A DNA stretch of 40,446 nt from CAZWDO01 sp964632485 [NCBI: uncultured bacterium]. Lineage in GTDB: Bacteria; JAGOEH01. Within the stretch, counting starts at the first letter, position 1. The number at the start of each line of letters is the position of its first letter. Where the stretch lies: the NCBI GenBank assembly GCA_964632485.1, contig CAZWDO010000028.1, forward strand, positions 382-40,827, given 5' to 3'. Made by a program: the position numbers and the translations under genes. Of this stretch, positions 24,387 through 32,720 are shown piece after piece. The notes beneath the pieces were generated by a model. The model did no database searches. It was given only the letters and a program-made list of their open reading frames with translations, and was not told where the DNA came from.

Positions 24387-25121
24387 ATGAGATTTTGTGA
24401 CTGGCTTAAGCAAAATCGTTTAAATCGTAAACTTTTGCAGGCGGATTTAGCAAAAATATTAAACAAAAAGCAAGCTTACATTTCTCTTTTAGAGTCATCG
24501 TATCCAACTCCAATAGGAGATGAGCTGTTAAAAAAAGTCGTAGAATTTTTTAATGCTGATTACAAGGAAATTTTATTGATGGTCACGCTTGAACGGCTTC
24601 CCGACTTTGTCAAGGATGATTACTCGAATTTTATGAATGGGCTCGATTACGCCGTTTCGCATCTGAATATCAAATCGATCCCTTTTATTCCCAAACTGCC
24701 ATTAGGTTTCACCAAACCCCATCCCTCAATGGATTATGAAGTGATCCAGCTTTTTGAAAACTCTCTTAATTTCTATCATCCCGATCTTGATTTTTTTACC
24801 ACTTCCTTTGATGATGCTTTGCTGAAAGCGGGAATCAAAAAAAGCGATATCTGTCTGATATCATTATATAAAGGGCAGGAGTTGACGGGGGAAATTGTGA
24901 TTGTCGAGATTTCAGATATACAGGGGCAATTAATCACCATGCGCTATTATCACGAAGAAGGGGATTATATTTTGCTTTTGCCCGACAATCCGGATTATCG
25001 GCCTCAAATACTCCCGAAGCATAAAGTTAGAATTATCGGGATTGTACTTAAAAGTATCCGTATTTTTAACCATTTAAAAAATCAAACGCGCATCAACTAC
25101 AGAAAAAGTGACTTTGCCTGA
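24387..25121 (+). CDS. XRE-family regulator with degenerate S24 (LexA/CI-like) domain
   Basis: 244 residues, with a strong SD (AAGGAGG) before the ATG. Residues ~5-65 are a Cro/CI-type HTH (LLQADLAKILNKKQAYISLLE). Residues ~140-235 have the layout of the S24 peptidase domain of LexA and CI repressors (KAGIKKSDICLISL, GEIVIVEI, DYILLLPDNPDYRPQIL, VRIIGIVLKSIRIF). The catalytic Ser of the usual GDSM is replaced (TSFDDAL), and the catalytic Lys position reads TMRYY, so self-cleavage is unlikely. It may dimerise by this domain and respond to another signal. It lies 35 bases before the SPL-like gene on the same strand, probably cotranscribed. Confidence 0.8.
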   Translation: MRFCDWLKQNRLNRKLLQADLAKILNKKQAYISLLESSYPTPIGDELLKKVVEFFNADYKEILLMVTLERLPDFVKDDYSNFMNGLDYAVSHLNIKSIPFIPKLPLGFTKPHPSMDYEVIQLFENSLNFYHPDLDFFTTSFDDALLKAGIKKSDICLISLYKGQELTGEIVIVEISDIQGQLITMRYYHEEGDYILLLPDNPDYRPQILPKHKVRIIGIVLKSIRIFNHLKNQTRINYRKSDFA

Positions 25122-25156
25122 TAAACCCCATTGTTCCTTATCTTAGGAACTCCAAC

Positions 25157-26263
25157 ATGAAAGACCTTTTTTTGTTCGAGCGGATATATATTGAATCGGC
25201 GATACGTGAGCATCCGCAGACACTGGGTATATTGGAACGAGTGGGCGACAAACCGGTAACGATCATCCCCTCTTTGCTTGATATAGACTTAACGGCCACT
25301 ACGGCGGCATATTTAATCCTAGCCGAAAAAAATTCCCCGTTTCTACATAAATGTCCGGGCACCCCCCATTATTTATGTTGCGATTATTTCGTATTGGAAA
25401 GCGGTTATAATTGTCCGTTTGATTGCGCCTATTGTTTTCTGAAGTTCTATCTGAATCATAGGCATTATATTCATTATATTAATACGGACAGTTTATTTCA
25501 GGAGTTGGACGAACAATCCCGGCGGCTCACTCCCGGCCGCTATTTGCGAGTGGGTACCGGCGAATTTATTGACAGTCTCGCATTGGATGCGCTCATTCGC
25601 TTTTCCGGGCAGGTAGTGACGCAAATATCCCGTTGGCCCAACATCATTTTTGAATTCAAGACGAAATCGGTCGAAATAGAAAATTTACTGTCAGTCCAAG
25701 CCCCGGCAACTCAGAACGTTGTCGTAGGATTTTCCCTGAATCCTTCGAGGGTGATCGAGCGCTACGAAAAAGACACCCCGTCCTTAGATGAGCGGCTAAC
25801 CGCCGCCCGGGCCCTGCAGAATGTCGGCTATCTGATTGCGTTGCATTTTGATCCGATTATTTATTATTCTGACTGGGAAAATGATTATGTCGCGCTGGTT
25901 CGCCGAATTTTTGAGTTTCTTAAGCCTGATCGTATCGTTTGGATTTCACTGGGAATTCTTCGATTTCATCCCCAACTTCGGCGCTATTGGATGGACCGGA
26001 AGATGCCCCAATCCCTGACCGCGGGCGAATATATTCAGGGAAAAGACGGCAAGGAGCGGTTGGCCCGGCCGCTGCGTGAAAAGATTTACCGCCGCATGAT
26101 CCGGGAATTACGCGCGGTGGAACCCACTCTTTTTATCTATTTATGTATGGAAAGCCGCGCGGTATGGCGCCGGTTGTTTGTAAACGCTCCTCAATCCATG
26201 GATGAAATCACCCGGGGATTCATTCACCGTTATCAAACTGTCACTCAATCCAAAAGTTTATAA
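25157..26263 (+). CDS. Spore photoproduct lyase-like radical SAM protein
   Basis: 368 residues. Family pattern of SPL: CPGTPHYLCCDYFVLESGYN then CPFDCAYCFLKFYLN with the CxxxCxxC cluster motif, the RVGTGEFIDSLALD region, FEFKTKS, GFSLNP, ALHFDPI, and the C-terminal IYLCMESRAVW. True SPL repairs the spore photoproduct (a UV thymine dimer) in spore DNA; homologues in non-sporulating bacteria are common and of unproven function. No sporulation gene is seen here. It follows the XRE/S24-like gene and comes 17 bases before lptE. A DNA-repair role is inference. Confidence 0.85.
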   Translation: MKDLFLFERIYIESAIREHPQTLGILERVGDKPVTIIPSLLDIDLTATTAAYLILAEKNSPFLHKCPGTPHYLCCDYFVLESGYNCPFDCAYCFLKFYLNHRHYIHYINTDSLFQELDEQSRRLTPGRYLRVGTGEFIDSLALDALIRFSGQVVTQISRWPNIIFEFKTKSVEIENLLSVQAPATQNVVVGFSLNPSRVIERYEKDTPSLDERLTAARALQNVGYLIALHFDPIIYYSDWENDYVALVRRIFEFLKPDRIVWISLGILRFHPQLRRYWMDRKMPQSLTAGEYIQGKDGKERLARPLREKIYRRMIRELRAVEPTLFIYLCMESRAVWRRLFVNAPQSMDEITRGFIHRYQTVTQSKSL

Positions 26264-26280
26264 ACAAAGGACACAGTCCC

Positions 26281-26784
26281 ATGATTTCCCCCTTTAAAAA
26301 TATGATCCGCGGGTTCTTCCTGCTTCCGTTATTGTTCAGTTACTGCTGGTACTACAGCACATCAGATAGTTTACCCCCAAATTTGAAAACATTATATATT
26401 CCCCAGGTGGTCAACCGAACCTCCCAATTCGGTCTCAATGAACAACTCACCAATGATCTGGTAAAAGCATTCGTTGATAATGGCCGGTTGAAAGTTGTCA
26501 ACGAAGCGGATCAGGCGGATCTGATTCTGGAAACTATATTATCCGGCTATGATAATAAACCCTACAGCTTCGACCCACAGCAGAGCGTTCAACAATATCA
26601 AGTGATGATCACCCTTCAGGTCAATTGCAAAAACGTTAAAGAAAACAATCTCCTCTGGAATTCGGGAAATTTAGCGCAAAACAGTAATTACGATCACACC
26701 AGCGAAAGCGAGGAGAGCGCTCAACAGGAATGTTTAAAAAAACTGGCCGAAGATGTGGTTACCCGAACCCTTACCGTCTGGTAG
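26281..26784 (+). CDS. lptE: LptE-family LPS-assembly lipoprotein
   Basis: 167 residues. N-terminal signal ends in LLFSYCWYYS, with Cys at about residue 22 as the probable lipidation site although Tyr at -1 is unusual for a lipobox. The body follows the LptE pattern: SLPPNLKTLYIPQVVNRTSQ, a helical LTNDLVKAFVDNGRLKVV, and ADLILETILSGY. LptE sits in the outer membrane as a plug of LptD, the LPS export channel. Its presence argues for an LPS-bearing outer membrane. It lies between the SPL-like gene and rarA on the same strand. Confidence 0.8.
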   Translation: MISPFKNMIRGFFLLPLLFSYCWYYSTSDSLPPNLKTLYIPQVVNRTSQFGLNEQLTNDLVKAFVDNGRLKVVNEADQADLILETILSGYDNKPYSFDPQQSVQQYQVMITLQVNCKNVKENNLLWNSGNLAQNSNYDHTSESEESAQQECLKKLAEDVVTRTLTVW

Positions 26785-26850
26785 CGGAATCATGAAGGGG
26801 TTCGGATTTGAAAAGGTAAAAATTCAAGCGGATCGGATACTCAAACATCA

Positions 26851-28191
26851 ATGATAAAAAAAAACCATTCCCATGAAGAGTTATTTCCAGCTCCTCCACA
26901 ACCTTCTCCCTTGGCGGACAGAATGCGTCCCCGAGTATTTGACGATCTGGTCGGCCAGGAAAAACTCTGTGGTCCGGGGGGAGTTCTACGGGTTTTAATT
27001 GAAAAAGATCAACTCATTTCTTTTTTAATGTGGGGCCCGCCGGGCAGCGGTAAAACCACTATCGCGCAGATCGTTGCTGAGCACACACGGGCTTTTTTCC
27101 AACCATTTTCAGCCGTCGCTTCCAGCATTACCGAACTCCGGCAACTGATACGGCAGGCTGAAGAACGATGGCGCTTTGAACACAGACGCACAATTATTTT
27201 TGTGGACGAAATCCACCATTTCAACAAATCCCAGCAGGATGCCTTCCTTCCCCATATCGAGCATGGAACCGTAATATTTATCGGCGCCACGACCGAAAAC
27301 CCCTCTTTTTATGTCAATTCCGCCCTGCTTTCACGATTAAAGGTATTCACCCTGGAAAAGCTGAAAGATAAAGATATAGAGGCGTTAATCAACCGGGCGC
27401 TAACGGATCGGGAACGCGGACTTGGAAATCAGGAACTGATTCCTGAGGAGGAGGTGAAAGCGGAAATAGCGCGGCTTTCCTATGGTGATGCGCGAGTAGC
27501 CTTTAATCTGTTAGAGACCTGCGCGATTATGGCCGGGGAGAGGCCGCAGATCAATCGCTCCTTACTGGAAGCTGTCATTGAACAGGGAATTTTATATTAT
27601 GACAAACAGGGCGAAGAACATTTCAATTTAATTTCGGCATTGCATAAAAGCTTACGCGATTCGGACGTAGATGCCGCGCTCTACTGGACGATGCGCATGG
27701 TTAAAGCGGGCGAAAATCCCCGTTATATCCTGCGCCGTATGATCCGCTTTGCTTCAGAAGATGTGGGTTTGGCGGATCCGCAGGCGCTTTCCAGAGCGCT
27801 GGACGCCTTTCACGCCTTTGAAATCATCGGCCCCCCGGAAGGGTATCTGGCTCTCTTGCAGTGCGCCGCTTACTTAGCTTGCGCGCCCAAAAGCAACGCG
27901 CTCTATAAAGCCGAACACCTGATCAATGATGATATAAAAAAATTCGGCCATTTACCAGTACCCAAAATCATCCGCAATGCGCCCACGGGATTGATGAAAT
28001 CCTTAGGCTACGGTAAAAATTATCAATACGCGCATGACCACGAAGGCGCTATCGTTAATCAGCAGCATTTACCTGAAGCAATCGCCGACCACCAGTATTA
28101 TATCCCGAGTGAAAGAGGGCTTGAAAACAAAATAAAAAAATATCTCGATGAACTCAGGGAAGCTCGCAGCCAATCCCCCCAGGCCCGTTAA
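26851..28191 (+). CDS. rarA: Replication-associated recombination protein RarA (MgsA)
   Basis: 446 residues, the normal length. AAA+ ATPase of the clamp-loader type: LADRMRPRVFDDLVGQEKL, Walker A GPPGSGKTT, Walker B TIIFVDEIHHFN, sensor 1 FIGATTENPSF, then the C-terminal tetramerisation region with SALHKSLRDSDVDAALYW. It acts at stalled replication forks. No clear SD precedes the ATG at 26851. Its last 38 bases overlap the 3' end of the convergent RseC-like gene. Confidence 0.96.
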   Translation: MIKKNHSHEELFPAPPQPSPLADRMRPRVFDDLVGQEKLCGPGGVLRVLIEKDQLISFLMWGPPGSGKTTIAQIVAEHTRAFFQPFSAVASSITELRQLIRQAEERWRFEHRRTIIFVDEIHHFNKSQQDAFLPHIEHGTVIFIGATTENPSFYVNSALLSRLKVFTLEKLKDKDIEALINRALTDRERGLGNQELIPEEEVKAEIARLSYGDARVAFNLLETCAIMAGERPQINRSLLEAVIEQGILYYDKQGEEHFNLISALHKSLRDSDVDAALYWTMRMVKAGENPRYILRRMIRFASEDVGLADPQALSRALDAFHAFEIIGPPEGYLALLQCAAYLACAPKSNALYKAEHLINDDIKKFGHLPVPKIIRNAPTGLMKSLGYGKNYQYAHDHEGAIVNQQHLPEAIADHQYYIPSERGLENKIKKYLDELREARSQSPQAR

Positions 28192-28597
28192 CGGCAATGA
28201 TTCGGGGGATATAATCCGCTTTTTTCTGCAAAAACCGTGAGATCAGCCATATCAATAAAAATGAAACTGATAATGACAACACAATCGTCACAGCCGTCCA
28301 CCAGCCGTTATTCAAGCGTTCAGCCAGCGAGTTACCGAGAGTATATCCCAAAACCAAAAACAAAACGGGGACTAAAAAAAACAAAAACGCCAATGCCATG
28401 CGCCGGCCTTCCGATAGCGAGACCGTTACTTTATCGCCGATTTGAGCATGGAGATCATTAAGAACAATCAGTTTAATCTTATGATGATTCATCCCGCACC
28501 CGCCTTTTTCATGGCAATTGCCGCAAGCAGCGCCATCTATGAGCACCTCGCAACGTCCATCATCAAAAATTTTCCCGACAATACCCTTTTCGATCAT
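28154..28597 (-). CDS. RseC/MucC-family membrane protein
   Basis: 147 residues from the ATG at 28597 (AAAGGA upstream; a start five codons earlier overlaps it). N-terminal soluble part with a Cys cluster (ACGNCHEKGGCGM), then two transmembrane helices (~72-93 and ~100-122). This is the SoxR-reducing/RseC layout, linked in other bacteria to the Rnf-type electron transfer complex and to sigma-E control; no rnf or rpoE is here. Its 3' end overlaps rarA tail-to-tail. Confidence 0.82.
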   Translation of the reverse strand: MIEKGIVGKIFDDGRCEVLIDGAACGNCHEKGGCGMNHHKIKLIVLNDLHAQIGDKVTVSLSEGRRMALAFLFFLVPVLFLVLGYTLGNSLAERLNNGWWTAVTIVLSLSVSFLLIWLISRFLQKKADYIPRIIAVNGPGGIGCELP

Positions 28598-28700
28598 TTT
28601 CGTTCCTTTCAAATAATCTCAAGTTAAGCAAATCTACTGCCCTTTATTCAATATACCTCAAAATTTTAACCATTTCCTTTTTTTTTAGTTCCTTTTTTTA

Positions 28701-28729
28701 TTGACAAGATGCTTATTTTTAGTTATAAT
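28701..28729 (+). promoter_or_regulatory. Consensus sigma70 promoter of the 28763 lipoprotein
   Basis: TTGACA (28701-28706), 17-base spacer, TATAAT (28724-28729): a full consensus promoter, suggesting strong expression. Confidence 0.9.
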
Positions 28730-28762
28730 ATAAATATTAAACCCCAAAGAAGGAGTATTACG

Positions 28763-29641
28763 ATGAAAAAACTATTAATTCTAATGGTAAGTCTTTTACT
28801 TACGCTATCCTTTTTCAATTGCAGCAAGGATGATGATTCGGACAAGACCCAGGTCGAGAAGATTTCGGTTGAAAACTCGCAGGAAATTATGGAAATTTAT
28901 ATGGGTTCCATCAATCGCAGTATGATGACTGTTACGCGGATGATGGGCGGCATGACGCTCCCCACCGGACGCGCCATGTCTGCCACTGAACGCCAGGCTT
29001 ATTCTTATCTCGCAAAGGCGCCTCAGACCCTGGTTGACACTACCATCACGATCGTCAACGACTCGGAATACGTCCAAATCCATATCGCCGTTGCTCAAAA
29101 ACTGAACATCGATATGGTGTATAAAACCGCTACCGATACTATGGACAGCGAATTTGAGCTGACCCTGTACGATTCCTTCAATCAAGTGATTATTCTGGAC
29201 GATACTTCGGGGTTGGATAATACGCCGGTCGCTAAAGCAGTGGTTGTTTACGATTTTTATTCATCTATCCTGGACCCGGAATTGGGACGCATAAAAGATG
29301 AGGGTGACGGAAATTATACCATTCAATTCGAACGTTCAATTTTAGATAGTTCGACCATCTCTCTTAACGGTAGTGGCCATGAAAAAACCAATTATCAAAA
29401 TAAAACGTATGAATTAAGCATAACCATTGCGAATTTGGTAATGCCTCTCTCCATTGCTTCTGAGAGCGAAGAACCCAGTGGATACCCAACCAGCGGTACG
29501 GTCAAAATGCAGGATGGAGACGGCAATTATATACTGCTCACTTTCAACGGTACGGCGATAGTGACAATGACGGTCAAAGACGGAGGACAGACTTATACAT
29601 TTACGTTTAATCTGGAAACCGGGGAAACGGATCCCGTCTAA
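28763..29641 (+). CDS. Putative lipoprotein, function unknown
   Basis: 292 residues from the ATG at 28763, with AAGGAG upstream; the longer frame starting at 28709 covers the promoter and is rejected. Signal MKKLLILMVSLLLTLSFFNC with Cys at 20 followed by SKDDDSD, as in surface or periplasmic lipoproteins; the residue before Cys (Asn) is unusual. The rest is strand-rich with Thr/Ser and many DT pairs (LDDTSGLDNTP, DSSTISLNGSGHE), and the end is TYTFTFNLETGETDPV. It resembles the 38444 lipoprotein in layout. First gene of a run with grx and the FTR fusion, although the link is by spacing only. Confidence 0.7.
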   Translation: MKKLLILMVSLLLTLSFFNCSKDDDSDKTQVEKISVENSQEIMEIYMGSINRSMMTVTRMMGGMTLPTGRAMSATERQAYSYLAKAPQTLVDTTITIVNDSEYVQIHIAVAQKLNIDMVYKTATDTMDSEFELTLYDSFNQVIILDDTSGLDNTPVAKAVVVYDFYSSILDPELGRIKDEGDGNYTIQFERSILDSSTISLNGSGHEKTNYQNKTYELSITIANLVMPLSIASESEEPSGYPTSGTVKMQDGDGNYILLTFNGTAIVTMTVKDGGQTYTFTFNLETGETDPV

Positions 29642-29656
29642 CAGTCAGGAAAACCA

Positions 29657-29938
29657 ATGTCCTTTATAAAAGAACCTGGGAAAAACCTGGGAAGTATTAA
29701 AATTTTTACGCTTAGCACCTGTATCTGGTGCAAGAAAACCAAAAATTTATTAAAGTCGCTTGAGGTGGAATTTGAATATGCGGATATGGATTTGCTGAGC
29801 GCTGAAGAGAAACAGGAACGGCTGGATGAGATAAAGCGCTGGAATCCGGCATGTTCTTATCCGACTCTGGTGATAAACGAGCGGGAATGTATCGTCGGTT
29901 ATGATGAAGCTCATATTCGGAAAATACTGGGACTATGA
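29657..29938 (+). CDS. Glutaredoxin-like protein
   Basis: 93 residues with AGGAAAA upstream. Thioredoxin fold with CxxC active site in IFTLSTCIWCKKTKNLL, the cis-Pro loop SYPTLVIN, and the GYDEAHIRKIL helix. It has a dithiol CIWC site. Its stop overlaps the start of the FTR-rubredoxin gene by four bases (ATGA), so the two are made together and probably exchange electrons. It could be the substrate that the FTR-like protein reduces. Confidence 0.9.
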   Translation: MSFIKEPGKNLGSIKIFTLSTCIWCKKTKNLLKSLEVEFEYADMDLLSAEEKQERLDEIKRWNPACSYPTLVINERECIVGYDEAHIRKILGL

Positions 29939-30465
29939 GCAATGCTCCAATTTCCCGTGAGCAGATCGATGCGCTCTGGCGCCGATTGAAACGGGAAGCG
30001 GAATCCGCCGGTTACTATTTAAATCCCGATGAGGAGTTTAGCCGGGATTTAGTCCAATCATTATTGATCAATCAGGCCCGGTACGGTTACTGGGCCTGTC
30101 CTTGCCGCTTAGCCCAGGGTAAGCGGGAAGATGATCGCGACATTATATGTCCCTGTGATTATCGGGATGCGGATTTGAATGATTTTGACGCATGCTATTG
30201 CGCCTTGTACGTCAGCCGGGAAATCGCCGAAGGAAAAAAAGAGCCACACTCGATTCCTGAACGCCGAAATCAGAATGCTTTAACCGGCAAACAGCCTCAA
30301 ACAGAAGAAAAACCGCGGCTTGAAGCCCTCAGCGTAGACAGCATTACCCTACCCTTTCCAGTATGGCGATGTCGGGTATGCGGCTACTTATGCGCGCGGG
30401 AAACTCCCCCTAAAATCTGCCCAATATGCAAAGCCTCCCAGGATCGCTTTGAACGATTTTTATAG
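29935..30465 (+). CDS. Ferredoxin-thioredoxin reductase catalytic domain fused to rubredoxin
   Basis: 176 residues. Residues ~1-115 are the FTR catalytic (beta-chain) domain with the Cys pattern WACPCRLAQG, ICPCDYR and CYCALYV, which holds a 4Fe-4S cluster beside a redox disulfide. Residues ~140-176 are a rubredoxin-like iron site (WRCRVCGYLC, then ICPICKAS), giving CxxC...CxxC. FTR reduces thioredoxin-type disulfides with electrons from ferredoxin; here rubredoxin may be the built-in donor. The partner is probably the glutaredoxin-like protein encoded just before. Confidence 0.9.
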   Translation: MSNAPISREQIDALWRRLKREAESAGYYLNPDEEFSRDLVQSLLINQARYGYWACPCRLAQGKREDDRDIICPCDYRDADLNDFDACYCALYVSREIAEGKKEPHSIPERRNQNALTGKQPQTEEKPRLEALSVDSITLPFPVWRCRVCGYLCARETPPKICPICKASQDRFERFL

Positions 30466-30537
30466 AGTCGAAATTTTAACGCTGGCCTATCTTTTCGGAA
30501 TCAAACCAATTGATATACTAATTATCGGAATATCAGC

Positions 30538-31203
30538 TTATAAGTGTTCCTCAAAATGTTGAATAAACCTCATAATTTCTTCGGTTGAATTGCGTTCTTT
30601 CAGCATCTTGAAAAAATCATCCTGTTTACACAAAAAGCTCAATTTGGCTAAAATTTCCAAATGACGGCGCGAATTGGCGCTCAGTACGATAAAGACCGTA
30701 TGGATGGGTTCTTTATCGAAAGTTTCATATTCTAAAAAATTCTTTAAAAAATTAATGGAGATACTCTCATTTTCAATATCAGCAATGATTGGATTGCGCG
30801 GGTGAGGAATGGCGATACCACTCCCAATGGAGGTTGGCATCATCTCCTCCCGGTCAATTAAGGAATAAAGCACCAGGTCCCGGTTCATATCTGATGGTAA
30901 ATCGATCCGAATCGCGCACTGTTTAATCACTTCGATCATCGAAATACCCTCAATGTCATAATATATACCGCCACGCTTTACTAAATCATGGATATAAACA
31001 GGCGCCCGATTATCGAACAATTCATAGACATGGTTGGAAATGGGTATCTTGTTTCGCTCAATCCATTCCCGTATCTCTCGCCGGTTAAACCGATACTGAT
31101 CATGAATTTTGTAGGCTGGTAATTTTCTATCTTCAATCCAGCTTATAATCTCTGATTCCGAAACTCTCAATAATCCAGCCAAATCCTTAATTTTTAAATC
31201 CAT
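30538..31203 (-). CDS. HTH (excisionase/MerR-type) - PTS EIIA (PtsN-type) fusion regulator
   Basis: 221 residues. Residues 1-50 are a small winged-helix DNA-binding domain (LKIKDLAGLLRVSESEIISW, then YRFNRREIREWI). Residues ~75-215 are a fructose/nitrogen-type EIIA domain with the phosphorylated His in GIAIPHPRN and the later VFIVLSANSRRHLEIL. This suggests a transcription factor whose state depends on PTS phosphorylation. No EI, HPr or EIIBC gene is in the window. A strong promoter (31379-31407) and a ~168-base leader precede it; SD is GGGAG. Confidence 0.85.
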   Translation of the reverse strand: MDLKIKDLAGLLRVSESEIISWIEDRKLPAYKIHDQYRFNRREIREWIERNKIPISNHVYELFDNRAPVYIHDLVKRGGIYYDIEGISMIEVIKQCAIRIDLPSDMNRDLVLYSLIDREEMMPTSIGSGIAIPHPRNPIIADIENESISINFLKNFLEYETFDKEPIHTVFIVLSANSRRHLEILAKLSFLCKQDDFFKMLKERNSTEEIMRFIQHFEEHL

Positions 31204-31378
31204 CCAACGCTCCCGGCTATATGTTAACAGGTCCCTGGTTTACGCAAAGCATTCCGCATCGGACAACAAACTCGGAAAACTCAACCTGCGCATGAGTTAA
31301 GCAAATACAGGTCAAAATTTTGTTCAGTACTACCGGCGGCGCAATAAACAGCAGCTTGCCTTTGAACAACTCAAGTTA

Positions 31379-31407
31379 ATCTTAATAAAATTAAACAGGA
31401 ATGTCAA
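31379..31407 (-). promoter_or_regulatory. Promoter of the HTH-EIIA gene
   Basis: Minus-strand TTGACA (31402-31407), 17-base spacer, TAAGAT (31379-31384). Transcription would start near 31372, giving a leader of ~168 bases to the ATG at 31203. Confidence 0.8.
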
Positions 31408-31414
31408 GCTTTAA

Positions 31415-32704
31415 TTAACAATTTTTTTTAATTAATCGCAATAATGACTTTAATTCGGAGTCCAAAATAAAAACCGGGCAGTTTAATCTCTTTTCAAGCA
31501 TCTCAAGGGAAAAATCATCGAGCAGTAATTGGCCAGAATTCAGACAATTATCGGGCAAAAACAACAGATCCGGCAATGGTCTATTTGCCAGCGCATGGAC
31601 AATTGACGCCCCGTCAAGCAAACCGGACACCGTAACATCGGGACCCAACAAGCGATTTTCGACTGGGAAGAGGCTGACAGAGATAAGGGGAAAGCGGTTT
31701 AGCGGTTGGACCCAAAATTCATCCAGCCAGGCGACGGCGGAGATTCCGGTGATAAAACCGATCGAAAGGGGTTGAATTAAGGGGTGTTTTGCTAAATACT
31801 TCAACAATTTTAAGCGATAGAAATCGAGGTAAGCCAGCATCCCGATACCGTTTTCAATCTGCTCAAATTGTTCATATTCGCTGAAAGCGGGGATCGGTTC
31901 CCCGGCCAGCAGGTAAAACTCGTCCGCCGCGAAGACAAAACGGGAGCCGAAACGCTGGAGACAAGTTTTTTGCCAGTCGCTCGCGATTTGCAGACAATCA
32001 GCGGCGTCAGATCGAGTTACGGGTTGCAATACAGGCAATCCACTGCGATGAGCCGTCATCCCCAGCGGGACTATCCCGACGGTGGCAACTCCCGGATAAA
32101 ACGGAAGCAAGTCATTAATTGCGCGTTGCAGATGGTCTCCGTCATTGATCCCCGGGCACAGCACGATTTGAGTATGCAATGTGATACCGGCTTGGGTCAG
32201 CCTCCGGATCAATTCGAGAATTGAGCCGGCATTTTTGTGGCCCAGCATCGAGCGGCGCAAATCCGGTTCCGTCGTGTGCACCGACAGATAAAGAGGAGAT
32301 AGGCGGATTCGTTTAATTTTTTCGATATCCCGTTCGGTCAAGGTGGTACCCGTAATAAAATTGCCATACAAAAAAGAATGGCGGTAATCTTCATCCTTAA
32401 TATAAAGCGTCGAGCGCAAACCCTCAGGTAATTGATCGATGAAACAAAAAATGCACTGATTGGCGCATTGACGCAAAGGGGGATCAGCCACCTCGATCAC
32501 CAATTCTTCCGACTGATCGACATCCAGGCTGAGGATTTGACCCTCCTGTTTGGATATTTCCAGATGCCAGGGACCTTCAAGGGACGAATAGTCCACATCA
32601 AACTGGTCATCAATTATCAGTTTATTGATTGACAGAAGGGTATCGCCTGGGCGAACCTTTTTTGATAACCAGACGGGCGCTTCGATATGTTCAATTTGAA
32701 TCAT
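31415..32704 (-). CDS. DUF512 radical SAM protein with N-terminal PDZ-like domain
   Basis: 429 residues. The N-terminus (VRPGDTLLSINKLIIDD) is PDZ-like; the cluster motif is CANQCIFCFIDQLPEGLR (CxxxCxxCF), then YGNFITGTTLT, SVHTTEPDLR, TQIVLCPGINDG, GIVPLGMTAHR and FAADEFYLLAGEPIP, all signatures of the DUF512 family, whose reaction is unknown. It is the last gene of a five-gene minus-strand operon and follows the TerB/DnaJ gene by 16 bases. No SD precedes its ATG. Confidence 0.92.
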   Translation of the reverse strand: MIQIEHIEAPVWLSKKVRPGDTLLSINKLIIDDQFDVDYSSLEGPWHLEISKQEGQILSLDVDQSEELVIEVADPPLRQCANQCIFCFIDQLPEGLRSTLYIKDEDYRHSFLYGNFITGTTLTERDIEKIKRIRLSPLYLSVHTTEPDLRRSMLGHKNAGSILELIRRLTQAGITLHTQIVLCPGINDGDHLQRAINDLLPFYPGVATVGIVPLGMTAHRSGLPVLQPVTRSDAADCLQIASDWQKTCLQRFGSRFVFAADEFYLLAGEPIPAFSEYEQFEQIENGIGMLAYLDFYRLKLLKYLAKHPLIQPLSIGFITGISAVAWLDEFWVQPLNRFPLISVSLFPVENRLLGPDVTVSGLLDGASIVHALANRPLPDLLFLPDNCLNSGQLLLDDFSLEMLEKRLNCPVFILDSELKSLLRLIKKNC

Positions 32705-32720
32705 AATATTAATCCATAAT

